This document shows positions 1 to 7,810 of a DNA stretch of 64,000 nt, piece after piece. Position 1 is the stretch's first letter. The number at the start of each line of letters is the position of its first letter. Source of the DNA: UBA1189 sp964570685. Lineage in GTDB: Bacteria; Bacteroidota; Bacteroidia; Bacteroidales; Bacteroidaceae. A model generated the notes under the pieces. That model searched no databases and was not told where the DNA came from. It saw nothing but the letters and a program-made list of their open reading frames with translations. The translations under genes and the position numbers were made by a program. Where the stretch lies: positions 18,978 to 82,977 of the forward strand of contig CAZMZC010000006.1 in assembly GCA_964570685.1 (NCBI GenBank), given 5' to 3'.

Positions 1-200
1 TAAGGTATCGGCGAGAGATGCTGCAAATTTACTAATTATAATTAAATAACAGCCATATTGCATTACTTTTTTTGCAACAGGCAAAAAAAGACAAGTAGAG
101 TTCATGCACCAGAATCAAAGCGAACGCTCACCGAGATATTCGTTTATCGGGTGCAAAAGTAAACCCGCTTTGCGTGTATGATAGCGGAAATTCATTCTAT

Positions 201-217
201 CGGGTCGCAGACCCTGA
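201..217. repeat. Intergenic repeat, copy 1 (CGGGTCGCAGACCCTGA)
   Basis: A 17-base word repeated exactly at 36998-37014; both copies continue with a similar ...ACT.CTACGG tail. It contains the short palindrome GGGTC-GCA-GACCC, so it can form a small hairpin. Confidence 0.7.
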
Positions 218-648
218 CACTCGACTACGGCCGATTACAAATCAGCCGTGACTGAAGAACACGAATTTCCACGAATTCATCATGAATTACCATAAATTAT
301 TCATGTGTTGCCTAACACTTTCATGCAATTCGCCTATAGTCTTGAAGCTTATACCCCCTGGCAAAACGGCCTATACCCCTTGGCAGAAGGATTTACCACA
401 CGCGACCGTTGCCAAGGATATACGCACTGACAATGTGCGAGTTATGCATAACGACCGATAGGACTATTCGGCCATTAATCCCATGCTATAGCAATATTTC
501 ATCTGACCCTTGGCAGATTGAGGATTGAGGGTTTATGGTTGAGGGATAAGGGTTAATTAGCCACCCATAAGATAAGCAACACCGAAGGTTCGTTTTCAGA
601 CAAACGCACTATGGATTGGACGATTTGGGTAGTGCCGATTTATTTGCT

Positions 649-734
649 GTTCGCGAAGAGCAACGTGGCCGTTCGCGAAGAGCAGCGCGGTTGTTCGCGA
701 AGAGCAGCGCGGTCGTTCGCGAACAGCAACACAA
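649..734. repeat. 22-base tandem array with TTCGCGAA core, copy 1
   Basis: Units start at 649, 671, 693 and 715 (the last partial, to about 730). Each begins GTTCGCGAA and the full units end GCGCGGT or a variant; the core TTCGCGAA is a palindrome. The array is bounded by TTTATTTGC on the left and AACACAAA on the right, and the same boundaries frame a second array at 56273-56334. There are no unique spacers, so this is not CRISPR. Confidence 0.85.
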
Positions 735-990
735 AACGATGGATGAAATCAGGGAGAGCCAAGGCCGTGAAACAGGGAGCAGACATGCCGATGCCAGGGG
801 GTAAATGCAAATCATTATATGGGAGATTTGTATTGATAATCAGCGACAAATGTCACAGAAAAGGCGTTTTTGCCAAGGGGTTGCCAGGGGGTGATGAAAC
901 AATAATCCGTGGTTATCTGTGGCATTCGTGAGAAAGAAAACAATCCGTGACAATCCGCGTGCTCAGTGTGCTCCGTAATCAAGAGAGGAC

Positions 991-1033
991 AAAAAACGAG
1001 GACAACCCCAGGACGGCCCAGGTTGTCCTCGTT
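991..1033 (-). terminator. Intrinsic terminator of the lipoprotein gene
   Basis: Perfect 13-base inverted repeat (AACGAGGACAACC, 995-1007, with its complement at 1021-1033) followed on the minus strand by a run of T (991-996). It sits 70 bases past the stop codon of the minus-strand gene that ends at 1102. Confidence 0.75.
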
Positions 1034-1063
1034 AAGAGATTGGTACACTGTCTATTGCGCCCG

Positions 1064-1092
1064 ACAAGGACAGCCGGACAGCCTATTCGGCA
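1064..1092. repeat. Intergenic repeat related to CAAGGACAACCGGACAGCC
   Basis: Variant copy of a 24-base word also found at 36900-36925 (inverted) and 37613-37636. All three copies are outside genes. Confidence 0.6.
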
Positions 1093-1101
1093 ACACCAGT
1101 A

Positions 1102-1572
1102 TTATTCCCCTACAGAGAGCTTAGCCGAATAGCTCGTCGACTCGCCATAGATCTGGCCTGCAGCGGTCTGCGCCGAGTAGTCATACTTGGCCTTGAAGGA
1201 GACGTCGTACTTGCCCTCAGTATCGGGAGCCTTGAAGCGCCACATGGGGGGCGCATCCTGCTTGTGCGGTGCGATGACCTTTACCACCTCGCTTACTACG
1301 CTGTCGCCCACGTACAGACGCCAATGGTAGTCGGCCTCGGTGATATAGGCTCCGGTATATGACACCTGCACGAAGGCGGTGATGGAGTCGCCAGGAGCGC
1401 ACGTTGACTTTTTCGGTAAGGTGGTATGCTTGTCCAACGTAATCTCAGAAGGAGCCAGCGTGGTGAAACGGAGCTCGCCATATACGGGAGGCTCACTCAT
1501 GACAGGCTCGTAGCATGAGGCCATGCCCAGCAACAGGGTAAGGCTGATAGCAAATAGGGATTTCTTCTGCAT
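1102..1572 (-). CDS. Small outer-membrane-type lipoprotein, unknown function
   Basis: A 156-residue protein. It opens with a hydrophobic signal segment (residues 5-17) ending in a lipobox, MAS-Cys20, so it should be cleaved by signal peptidase II and lipid-anchored. The remainder is soluble and beta-rich in appearance, with repeated Thr/Tyr/Val stretches suggestive of an immunoglobulin-like fold (for example the PDTEGKYDVSFKAKYDYS region near the C-terminus). I do not recognise the family. It has its own promoter-like sequence upstream and its own terminator downstream, so it is probably transcribed alone. Confidence 0.75.
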   Translation of the reverse strand: MQKKSLFAISLTLLLGMASCYEPVMSEPPVYGELRFTTLAPSEITLDKHTTLPKKSTCAPGDSITAFVQVSYTGAYITEADYHWRLYVGDSVVSEVVKVIAPHKQDAPPMWRFKAPDTEGKYDVSFKAKYDYSAQTAAGQIYGESTSYSAKLSVGE

Positions 1573-1601
1573 AGTCGTAGTATTTAAGTGATATTGCTTG
1601 G

Positions 1602-1633
1602 CAAAGATAATGAAACCAAACGAATATTGCTAA
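1602..1633 (-). promoter_or_regulatory. Promoter of the lipoprotein gene
   Basis: Read on the minus strand: TTAG, 20 bases, TATCTTTG. The second box is a perfect match to the Bacteroidetes -7 consensus TAnnTTTG; the first has one mismatch to TTTG. It ends about 30 bases before the start codon. Confidence 0.55.
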
Positions 1634-1662
1634 TCTTTAACTTCTTTTTCAACATTGGCATT

Positions 1663-2175
1663 TCATAAGTTCACAAACACCTCGTCGATAGGCTTGCGTG
1701 TCTTCTCGGGCACCTCCGATGTGGCCGGATAGCCTATTGGGATGAGTACGGCAGGCTCATACGGCTCGGTAATGCCGAAGAGTGAGCGGCAGAGCTCCAC
1801 ATCGAAGTTGCACACCCAGCAGGTGCCCAAGCCTACCTCGGCTGCTGCCAAGCAGAGGTGCTCTACGGCAATGCTGATGTCGATGTCGGCATGGTCTTTG
1901 GGCTCGGAACGACGACGCTTCCACGACTCCTCGTGGTTGGAGCAGGCGATGATATACATGGGGGCTTCGTTGAACCACTCGCGATGATAGCACTGGCGTA
2001 TCTTGGCACAATCTTCGGGCTTGCTCACGATAAAGAACTTCCATGGCTGGAGGTTGACTGCCGAGGGAGCAAGGCGCACGCACTCCATTACATATTGCAA
2101 CTTTTCGGGTTCAATGGTGCGCTGCTCGTAGGTGCGCACTGAATAACGGGCTTTTACTAAATCTAAGAAATTCAT
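1663..2175 (-). CDS. Nitroreductase-family FMN oxidoreductase
   Basis: 170 residues, the short form of the nitroreductase fold. The N-terminal ARYSVRTYEQRTI segment (residues 9-21) is the FMN-phosphate binding region, followed by the LAPSAVNLQPWKFF motif (about 36-49) typical of the family; the C-terminal VLIPIGYPA segment completes the flavin site. Such enzymes are cytosolic homodimers using NAD(P)H to reduce nitro compounds, quinones or flavin itself; the physiological substrate cannot be read from the sequence. It lies 72 bases downstream of the permease gene on the same strand and may be co-transcribed with it. Confidence 0.85.
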   Translation of the reverse strand: MNFLDLVKARYSVRTYEQRTIEPEKLQYVMECVRLAPSAVNLQPWKFFIVSKPEDCAKIRQCYHREWFNEAPMYIIACSNHEESWKRRRSEPKDHADIDISIAVEHLCLAAAEVGLGTCWVCNFDVELCRSLFGITEPYEPAVLIPIGYPATSEVPEKTRKPIDEVFVNL

Positions 2176-2247
2176 ATATCTATTTAACGATTAATGATGA
2201 ACGAGGAACGAAAACTACCTCCGGATGGTACTCTAAACATTAAAACT

Positions 2248-3486
2248 CTACTCAAACCTCATTGCCTTGGTGGGATAGATGCGCGATATGAGGTGCGAGG
2301 GTACGATGAGTATCAGCACCGAGAGCACAAACATCACCACGTTGACAACTATTATAAAAGGCCAATTGAACTCGATGGGTACGCGGTCGAGGTAGTAGTT
2401 GGCCGGATCGAGCGGGATAAGGCCTGTAAACTTCTGCACTGCACAGAGGCCCAGCCCCACGATATTGCCCCATAGCATACCCTTGCCGATGATGAGCATG
2501 GCAAGGTAGAGGAATGCCTTGCGCACCGAAGCATTGGACGCGCCGATGGCCTTGAGGATGCCGATAAACTGGGTGCGCTCGATGATGAGTATCAGCAGGC
2601 CGGATATCATAGTGAAGCCTGCCACACCTATCATCAGGGCCAGGATGAGCCATACGTTCATATCCAGCACATCGAGCCAGGCAAAGAGTCCGGGATTGAT
2701 ATCGGTGACGGACTGCACCAGGTATTGCTCGCCATAGCGGTCTTCGGTGCGGTCGAGCAGGGTGCCCAGCTCCCAGTTCATCTCCTCCACTTTGCTGAAA
2801 TCGGTAAGGAGCACCTCGACACCTGTCACTTGGTCTGGCTCCCAGCGGTTGAGTGCCTGCACGGCCTTCAGGTCGGCAATCACAAACAGGCGGTCATATT
2901 CGTTGAATCCCGTTTCGTAGATTCCTGCCACCGTATAGCGGCGAGCACGCATGGTACCTTGCAAGAAGTAGGAGTCTATCTTGTCGCCTACGCCAAGCTG
3001 GAGCTTGTCGGCAATGAAGCGAGATGTCAGTATGTTGCCCGATGCCACACTGTCGGAGAACGATGGCACGACACCTTCTTTCAGGTATTGGGTATAGAAC
3101 GAGAGGTCGTAGTCCTCGCCCACCCCCTTGAGCAGATAACCCATGAAGTCATTTTCGGTACGGAACACACCGGGCTTGGCTGCATAGCGTTGCACATGCT
3201 CTACGGAGGGCATCGCGGCGAGACGGCTCAGCAAGGCACTGTCAGCAGCAACAGGCAGTGCCTCATGGCTTTGTCCGCCCTCATAGTTGCTGATGTGGAT
3301 GTGTGAGCTGAAGCCTACGGCTTTCTCCCGCACCTCGTGCTTGAAACCAAACGACACCGCTATGGTCACGAGCATCACCGCCAACCCCAAAGCTACTCCA
3401 ATCTGTGCAATGAACACGGCCGGACGCGACACGCTGCGGCTGCCTTGCTCACTCTTGTAGAGACGTCGGGCGATGAATGATTCCAT
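2248..3486 (-). CDS. LolC/LolE-type ABC transporter permease (FtsX-like)
   Basis: 412 residues with the topology of the lipoprotein-releasing permeases: an N-terminal membrane helix (about 25-48) right after the FIARRLY segment, a large periplasmic MacB-like domain (about 50-270), then three C-terminal membrane helices (about 280-305, 325-350 and 375-400). FIARRLYxxxxG and the GILKAIGASN segment are characteristic. The family works with an ATPase (LolD) to move lipoproteins out of the inner membrane; no ATPase gene is adjacent, so the partner must be elsewhere. It follows the aminotransferase gene by 55 bases. Confidence 0.8.
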   Translation of the reverse strand: MESFIARRLYKSEQGSRSVSRPAVFIAQIGVALGLAVMLVTIAVSFGFKHEVREKAVGFSSHIHISNYEGGQSHEALPVAADSALLSRLAAMPSVEHVQRYAAKPGVFRTENDFMGYLLKGVGEDYDLSFYTQYLKEGVVPSFSDSVASGNILTSRFIADKLQLGVGDKIDSYFLQGTMRARRYTVAGIYETGFNEYDRLFVIADLKAVQALNRWEPDQVTGVEVLLTDFSKVEEMNWELGTLLDRTEDRYGEQYLVQSVTDINPGLFAWLDVLDMNVWLILALMIGVAGFTMISGLLILIIERTQFIGILKAIGASNASVRKAFLYLAMLIIGKGMLWGNIVGLGLCAVQKFTGLIPLDPANYYLDRVPIEFNWPFIIVVNVVMFVLSVLILIVPSHLISRIYPTKAMRFE

Positions 3487-3541
3487 GAATAGTGGTGAGA
3501 GGTTAGCGGTTAGCGGTGAGAGGTGAGTGGTGAGAGGACAA
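3487..3541. repeat. Degenerate GGTTAGC/GGTGAG short-repeat tract
   Basis: The spacer between two minus-strand genes is almost wholly made of 6-8 base words such as GGTTAGC, GGTGAGA and GGTGAGT in tandem. Related tracts occur at 24886-24945, 37022-37056 and 59392-59476. Confidence 0.75.
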
Positions 3542-4741
3542 TTAGATCGTTCTGCCGGGATATGCTTCCAACGCTTTCCGCAACACTACGAGAGCACGTT
3601 GCAGGTCGTCCTTCTTCAGCACATAAGCGATACGCACCTCGTCACGTCCTGCGCCAGGCGTAGTGTAGAATCCGCTGGCAGGGGCCATCATCACGGTTTC
3701 TCCTTCGTAGTTGAACTCGCTGAGACACCACGCACAGAACTTCTCGCTATCATCGACCGGCAATCGGGCCACCGTATAGAATGCTCCCATAGGAATGGGG
3801 CTATACACACCGGGGATACGGTTGAGTCCGTCAATCAAGCACTTACGACGCTCTACATACTCGTCGTAGGTATCTCGTGTATACTCTTCAGGCTCGTCGA
3901 GCGAAGCTTCGGCTGCAATCTGTCCGATAAGCGGAGGACTCAAACGGGCCTGGCAGAACTTCATCACTGCCTGACGCAACTGTTTGTTCTTCGTGATGAG
4001 TGCTCCGATACGTATGCCACACTCCGAGTAACGCTTCGACACCGAGTCGATGAGCACCACATTGTCTTCGATACCCTCAAGATGGCAGGCCGAGATATAG
4101 GGCGAACCGGTGTAGATAAACTCGCGGTACACCTCATCGGAGAAGAGATAGAGGTCATACTTCTTCACGAGATCGCGTATCTGATTCATCTCGCGACGTG
4201 TATAGAGATAGCCTGTAGGGTTGTTGGGGTTACAGATCATGATAGCCTTGGTGCGCTCGTTGATGAGCTCCTCGAAGCGCTCTACCTTGGGCAAGCAGAA
4301 TCCCTCCTCAATGGTGGTGGGTATAGTACGTATCACCGCTCCTGCCGAGATGGCAAACGCCTGATAGTTGGCATAGAAGGGGTCGGGCATGATAATCTCG
4401 TCGCCCGGATTAAGGCAGGCGAGGAAGGAGAAGAGCACTGCCTCGGAGCCTCCCGTGGTGATGATGATATCATCGGCCGTGAGATTGATGTCGTACTTCT
4501 TGTAGTAACCCACCAACTTCTCCCGATAGCTGCGATAGCCCTGCGAGGGGCTATACTCCAACACCTTGCGGTCGATATTGCGTATGGCATCAATGGCCGC
4601 CTGTGGTGTGGGTAGGTCGGGCTGACCGATATTCAAATGATATACATGTATGCCTCGTGCCTTGGCATCATCGGCCAAGGGTACGAGTTTGCGTATAGGC
4701 GAAGCAGGCATCAGCGTGCCGCGTTGTGATATCTGTGGCAT
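3542..4741 (-). CDS. Class I/II PLP-dependent aminotransferase
   Basis: 399 residues from the chosen start (MPQISQRG); an upstream ATG exists but would translate the promoter and hairpin, so I reject it. The protein has the fold-type I layout: HLNIGQPDLPTP near the N-terminus, ITTGGSEA for the cofactor phosphate site, MICNPNNPTGYLY, the Asp-containing FSDEVYREF, and the Schiff-base lysine in DSVSKRYSECGIRIG (about residue 230), with a C-terminal arginine region near VRIAYV. It resembles aspartate/aromatic aminotransferases; the amino-acid specificity is not evident. A dedicated promoter lies immediately upstream. Confidence 0.85.
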   Translation of the reverse strand: MPQISQRGTLMPASPIRKLVPLADDAKARGIHVYHLNIGQPDLPTPQAAIDAIRNIDRKVLEYSPSQGYRSYREKLVGYYKKYDINLTADDIIITTGGSEAVLFSFLACLNPGDEIIMPDPFYANYQAFAISAGAVIRTIPTTIEEGFCLPKVERFEELINERTKAIMICNPNNPTGYLYTRREMNQIRDLVKKYDLYLFSDEVYREFIYTGSPYISACHLEGIEDNVVLIDSVSKRYSECGIRIGALITKNKQLRQAVMKFCQARLSPPLIGQIAAEASLDEPEEYTRDTYDEYVERRKCLIDGLNRIPGVYSPIPMGAFYTVARLPVDDSEKFCAWCLSEFNYEGETVMMAPASGFYTTPGAGRDEVRIAYVLKKDDLQRALVVLRKALEAYPGRTI

Positions 4742-4773
4742 ATATATAATATATAGTATATGTAAATTATGCA

Positions 4774-4805
4774 CAAAATTAGTGCAAGGCGAGCGAAAAC
4801 GCAAA
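4774..4805 (-). promoter_or_regulatory. Cassette promoter of the aminotransferase gene
   Basis: Minus strand: TTTG (4802-4805), 20-base spacer, TAATTTTG (4774-4781), a full match to the Bacteroidetes promoter. The spacer ends CGCTCGCCTTGCAC, which is nearly invariant in the promoters at 18996-19027, 26053-26084 and 38318-38521. Confidence 0.8.
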
Positions 4806-4834
4806 TAAAAATGCTGTTTTCGCTCGCCTTGCAC
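4782..4834. terminator. 19-base perfect inverted repeat overlapping the promoter spacer
   Basis: GTGCAAGGCGAGCGAAAAC at 4782-4800 pairs perfectly with 4816-4834 across a 15-base loop. It begins 20 bases after the aldo/keto reductase stop codon, so it may end that transcript, while one arm is the spacer of the aminotransferase promoter. There is no long T-run, so termination is inferred. Confidence 0.55.
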
Positions 4835-4853
4835 CAACTTTTACGTTGTAACC

Positions 4854-6242
4854 CTACAGCGTATCTTGCTTGAGCGACTCTACGTATTTATCGATACGTT
4901 GCATTTCGCGTGGTATGCGTATACGCTGGGGACAATGGCTCACACACTCGTTGCAGCCTACGCAGTGGTCGGCCTGACGAAGTTTGGGTACCGAACGGTC
5001 GTAGCCCACGAGGAAAGCCTGGCGCATACGGGCATAGCCCTCGTCTTGACGGCTCTTGGGGATGTTGCCTTCGTTGACGCACTTGTTGTAGTGGAGCAGT
5101 ATGGCAGGGATGTCGAGTCCATAGGGGCAGGGCATACAGTACTTGCAATCGTTGCAGGGGATGGTGGGATACTTGGCGAGGAGCTCGGCCGTCCCGTAGA
5201 GAAACTCGTTCTCCTCCTCGGTGAGGGGGTGCAGGGGCGAGTAGCTGGCGAGGTTGTCCTGCAGATGCTCCATATAGGTCATGCCGCTAAGCACACTGAG
5301 CACTCCCTTCGGGGTACCGGCAAAGCGGAAGGCCCAGGAAGCTACGCTGCGTTCAGGCTCTCGGGTCTTGAGGCGGCGAACGATGTGGTCGGGCACGCGC
5401 GACAGACGGCCTCCGAGCAAGGGCTCCATGATGACTACGGGGATGCCACGCTTCTCGAGCTGTACATAAAGGTACTCGGCATCGGAGTTTTTCCAGTCGA
5501 GGTAGTTCATCTGTATCTGGATAAAGTCCCAGTGGATGGTGCCCTCATCGTGTAGCTTCAGGTAGCGGTCGAAGGCTTCGTTGTTGCCATGGAACGAAAA
5601 GCCCAGATGGCGTATACGACCTGCACGGCGTTCCTCCTGCAGATAGTCGAGCATACCGTTTTCGACGTAGCGCTGCTCGAAGTTGCGGTAGTCGTTGCCG
5701 AGTGAGTGGAGCAGGTAGTAGTCGATGTAGTCGACCTGCAGCTCGCGCATGGAGTCGTGATACATCTTCATCGAAGCCTCGCGGCTCCAAGTGCTGCGTG
5801 AGAAGTTCGACAGCTTGGTGGCCACATAGTAGCTCTCGCGGGGATAGCGCTTGAGGGCGATACCTGTGCTCTGCTCCGACTTGCCGCGGAGATAGGCAGG
5901 TGATGTGTCGTAGTAGTTGACACCGTGGGCCATGGCATAGTCGACAAGCTCGTTCACCATATCCTGATCTATCACCTCCTGCTCCTTGCCATCGTCGCCC
6001 TTGACCTTCTTCTGTGGCCAGCGCATGCAGCCGTAGCCGAGGATTGATACCTTGTCGCCCGACGCGGGGTGAGTGCGATAGGTCATCTCGCCTAATATTG
6101 CTGTGGAGCCGCCGTAGGTGATGGCGCCCTGCTCCTTCTTGCCTGAGCACCCCGTCATTACGGCTGCTGTGGTGAGTACTCCTCCACCGAGAGTTTTGAT
6201 GAAACCGCGGCGGGTGAGGTTGTTATTGCTGTTTTTATCCAT
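4854..6242 (-). CDS. Aldo/keto reductase with C-terminal 2[4Fe-4S] ferredoxin domain
   Basis: 462 residues. The N-terminus has a twin-arginine motif (LTRRGFIKTLGG) and a Cys at the end of the signal (MTGC), suggesting Tat export with lipid anchoring. An aldo/keto reductase barrel follows, with GYGCMRWPQ, the catalytic Asp/Tyr region YYDTSPAYLRGKSE, Lys in VATKLS and His in LLHSLG. At the C-terminus CNDCKYCMPCPYGLDIP and CVGCNECVSHCPQRIRIP form two iron-sulfur sites. The gene starts 22 bases after the polyferredoxin gene, so the two probably form an electron-transfer unit at the membrane. Substrate unknown. Confidence 0.85.
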   Translation of the reverse strand: MDKNSNNNLTRRGFIKTLGGGVLTTAAVMTGCSGKKEQGAITYGGSTAILGEMTYRTHPASGDKVSILGYGCMRWPQKKVKGDDGKEQEVIDQDMVNELVDYAMAHGVNYYDTSPAYLRGKSEQSTGIALKRYPRESYYVATKLSNFSRSTWSREASMKMYHDSMRELQVDYIDYYLLHSLGNDYRNFEQRYVENGMLDYLQEERRAGRIRHLGFSFHGNNEAFDRYLKLHDEGTIHWDFIQIQMNYLDWKNSDAEYLYVQLEKRGIPVVIMEPLLGGRLSRVPDHIVRRLKTREPERSVASWAFRFAGTPKGVLSVLSGMTYMEHLQDNLASYSPLHPLTEEENEFLYGTAELLAKYPTIPCNDCKYCMPCPYGLDIPAILLHYNKCVNEGNIPKSRQDEGYARMRQAFLVGYDRSVPKLRQADHCVGCNECVSHCPQRIRIPREMQRIDKYVESLKQDTL

Positions 6243-6263
6243 AGTTATCGCTTCGATTGATTC

Positions 6264-7772
6264 TTAGATTGTTTTCGTTGCCAAGTGTCCCTCAACATAG
6301 ATGGCACTGTAGGGACGTGCCGGACACAGGTTCTCACAAGCACCGCAGCCGATACAGCGCTCTACATCGATGACAGGGATGCGGCGCGAGCGGGGATTGC
6401 TCTCATCGGAGGGAACCATCTGTATGACTCCCGAGGGACAATGGCGCTCGCAGTTACCGCAATTGACATCATCGGTAAGGACGATGCAGTTCTTGCGAAT
6501 CCATACGGCATGGCCCACTTGTGTAGAGGCCTTCTCCTCGCGTGTGATAGGCTTGATAGCACCTGCGGGGCACACCTCGGAACAGCGTGTACACTCGGGA
6601 CGGCAGTAGCCACGCTCATAGGAGAGCTCGGGCTGCATGAAGCGGTCGAGACTGGTGGCGGGGCGAAGCACGCCATTGGGGCAAGCCGACACACACAGCT
6701 GGCAGGCCGTGCAGTGCTTGGCAAAGTGCTTGGCAGTGAGTGCGCCGGGAGGCAGGATGGGTGTCTGACGTTCGGGCACCTTCTTATCCAGGATTTCGGC
6801 TAAGCCGCCATCGACCTTCTTCTCCTCGGCCTTGAGGGCAGCGGTAGCAGTCACGGAAGCAGCAGTGGCGAGGAAGGCGCGGCGTGAGGTATCGGGAGCA
6901 TTTGAATCTACAGATTCTCTAGAATTACTAGGTAATATAGATTCACTAGACAGTCTAGATAATCTAGTATACTTTATCGCACCTCGCTTGCACTTGTCGA
7001 TGCAGTCCATGCAAGCCACGCAGCGGCTATAGTCGATGGCATGTTCCCTGCTATTAATGCACGAAGCCTTGCAGTTGCGCTCGCAGAGGCCACAGCCGTT
7101 GCACTTGTCGGTATCAATCACGGGCTTGAGCCACGAGAAGCGTGAGAGGAAGCCCAGCACGGTACCCACAGGACAAATGGTGTTGCACCAAGTGCGTCCA
7201 CCTCGCCAGGCAAGCACGACTAATACGAGGAAGGTGACAACGGCCACGATGAGCACGGGCAGGCTCTTCATCCACACATCGAAGGTGTAGAAGGTGTAGC
7301 TGTCCATGCGCTCGGCCAGCTGAGCCAGCAGATTGTTTATACCTATATATATAGGCTGCACGAGTGCCGACACCATACGGCCATAGGCGCTATAGGGGGC
7401 GATGAGTGCCACGAAGGCATTAACTCCAGCCACCAAAGCGATGACAAACAATGCCAACATGCCATAGCGAAGCCAGTTGACGGCACGCGAGTGGCGGAAA
7501 CGGTTCTTCTTGCGTTTACCCGCCAACCACGACACGAAATCCTGGAATACGCCCAGCGGACATATCACCGAACAATATACGCGTCCGAAGACGAGGGTGA
7601 GCAACACGAGGAAGACGATGACACCCACGTTGAGTGCCAGCACGGCAGGCAGGAACTGCACCTTTGCCATCCAGCCCAACCAAACGTGAAGCGTGCCCGT
7701 GAAGTCGAGCAGCATCAACGTGAGCAGGCCGGCAAAGAGAACGGCGAGCGTGCGACGAATGTTTTTCAGCAT
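6264..7772 (-). CDS. Membrane-bound polyferredoxin (NapH/YccM-like 4Fe-4S protein)
   Basis: 502 residues. Several membrane helices fill the first ~210 residues and carry two CxxxCP motifs (CSVICPLG, CNTICPVG) of the NapH family. Cytosolic-type 4Fe-4S clusters follow: CNGCGLCERNC, CVACMDCIDKC, then after a linker CTACQLCVSAC, CTRCSEVCP, CGNCERHCP and CIGCGACENLCP. The linker (about residues 265-292) is unusually Ser/Arg/Leu-rich and is encoded by TCTAGA-like repeats. A small hydrophobic/Tat-like segment (SRRAFLATAASVTATAAL) follows it, hinting that two ancestral proteins were fused. It precedes the ferredoxin-containing reductase in the same operon. Confidence 0.8.
   Translation of the reverse strand: MLKNIRRTLAVLFAGLLTLMLLDFTGTLHVWLGWMAKVQFLPAVLALNVGVIVFLVLLTLVFGRVYCSVICPLGVFQDFVSWLAGKRKKNRFRHSRAVNWLRYGMLALFVIALVAGVNAFVALIAPYSAYGRMVSALVQPIYIGINNLLAQLAERMDSYTFYTFDVWMKSLPVLIVAVVTFLVLVVLAWRGGRTWCNTICPVGTVLGFLSRFSWLKPVIDTDKCNGCGLCERNCKASCINSREHAIDYSRCVACMDCIDKCKRGAIKYTRLSRLSSESILPSNSRESVDSNAPDTSRRAFLATAASVTATAALKAEEKKVDGGLAEILDKKVPERQTPILPPGALTAKHFAKHCTACQLCVSACPNGVLRPATSLDRFMQPELSYERGYCRPECTRCSEVCPAGAIKPITREEKASTQVGHAVWIRKNCIVLTDDVNCGNCERHCPSGVIQMVPSDESNPRSRRIPVIDVERCIGCGACENLCPARPYSAIYVEGHLATKTI
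6905..6972. repeat. TCTAGA/CTAGT-type short repeats inside the polyferredoxin gene
   Basis: AT-rich run of CTAGA, CTAGT, TCTAGA and AGATTC words, clearly different in base composition from the surrounding GC-rich coding sequence. It stays in frame and encodes the Ser/Leu/Arg linker between iron-sulfur domains. Confidence 0.7.
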
Positions 7773-7810
7773 AGTAACTTATTTTTCATAATTCATAATT
7801 CAGCAGGGTA

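Larger units (their letters stand above)
1..1101. other. Gene-poor, repeat-rich stretch
   Basis: I see no coding region here with recognisable protein content or a plausible start context. The stretch holds a copy of an intergenic repeat (201-217), several copies of a TTGGCA/TGCCAAGG word (about 357-900), a 22-base tandem array (649-730), degenerate short words of the kind 'ctgtg..attcgtgag' around 910-980, and the terminator of the downstream minus-strand lipoprotein gene. Confidence 0.7.

Noticed and set aside
649..730. CRISPR array
   Set aside because: The 22-base units abut each other without unique spacers, and no cas genes are present.
3527..4615. Long antisense frame over the aminotransferase gene
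   Set aside because: Mirror of the real gene's codon bias; no family motifs. The same holds for antisense frames at 8069-9229, 42690-43778 and 56899-58200.
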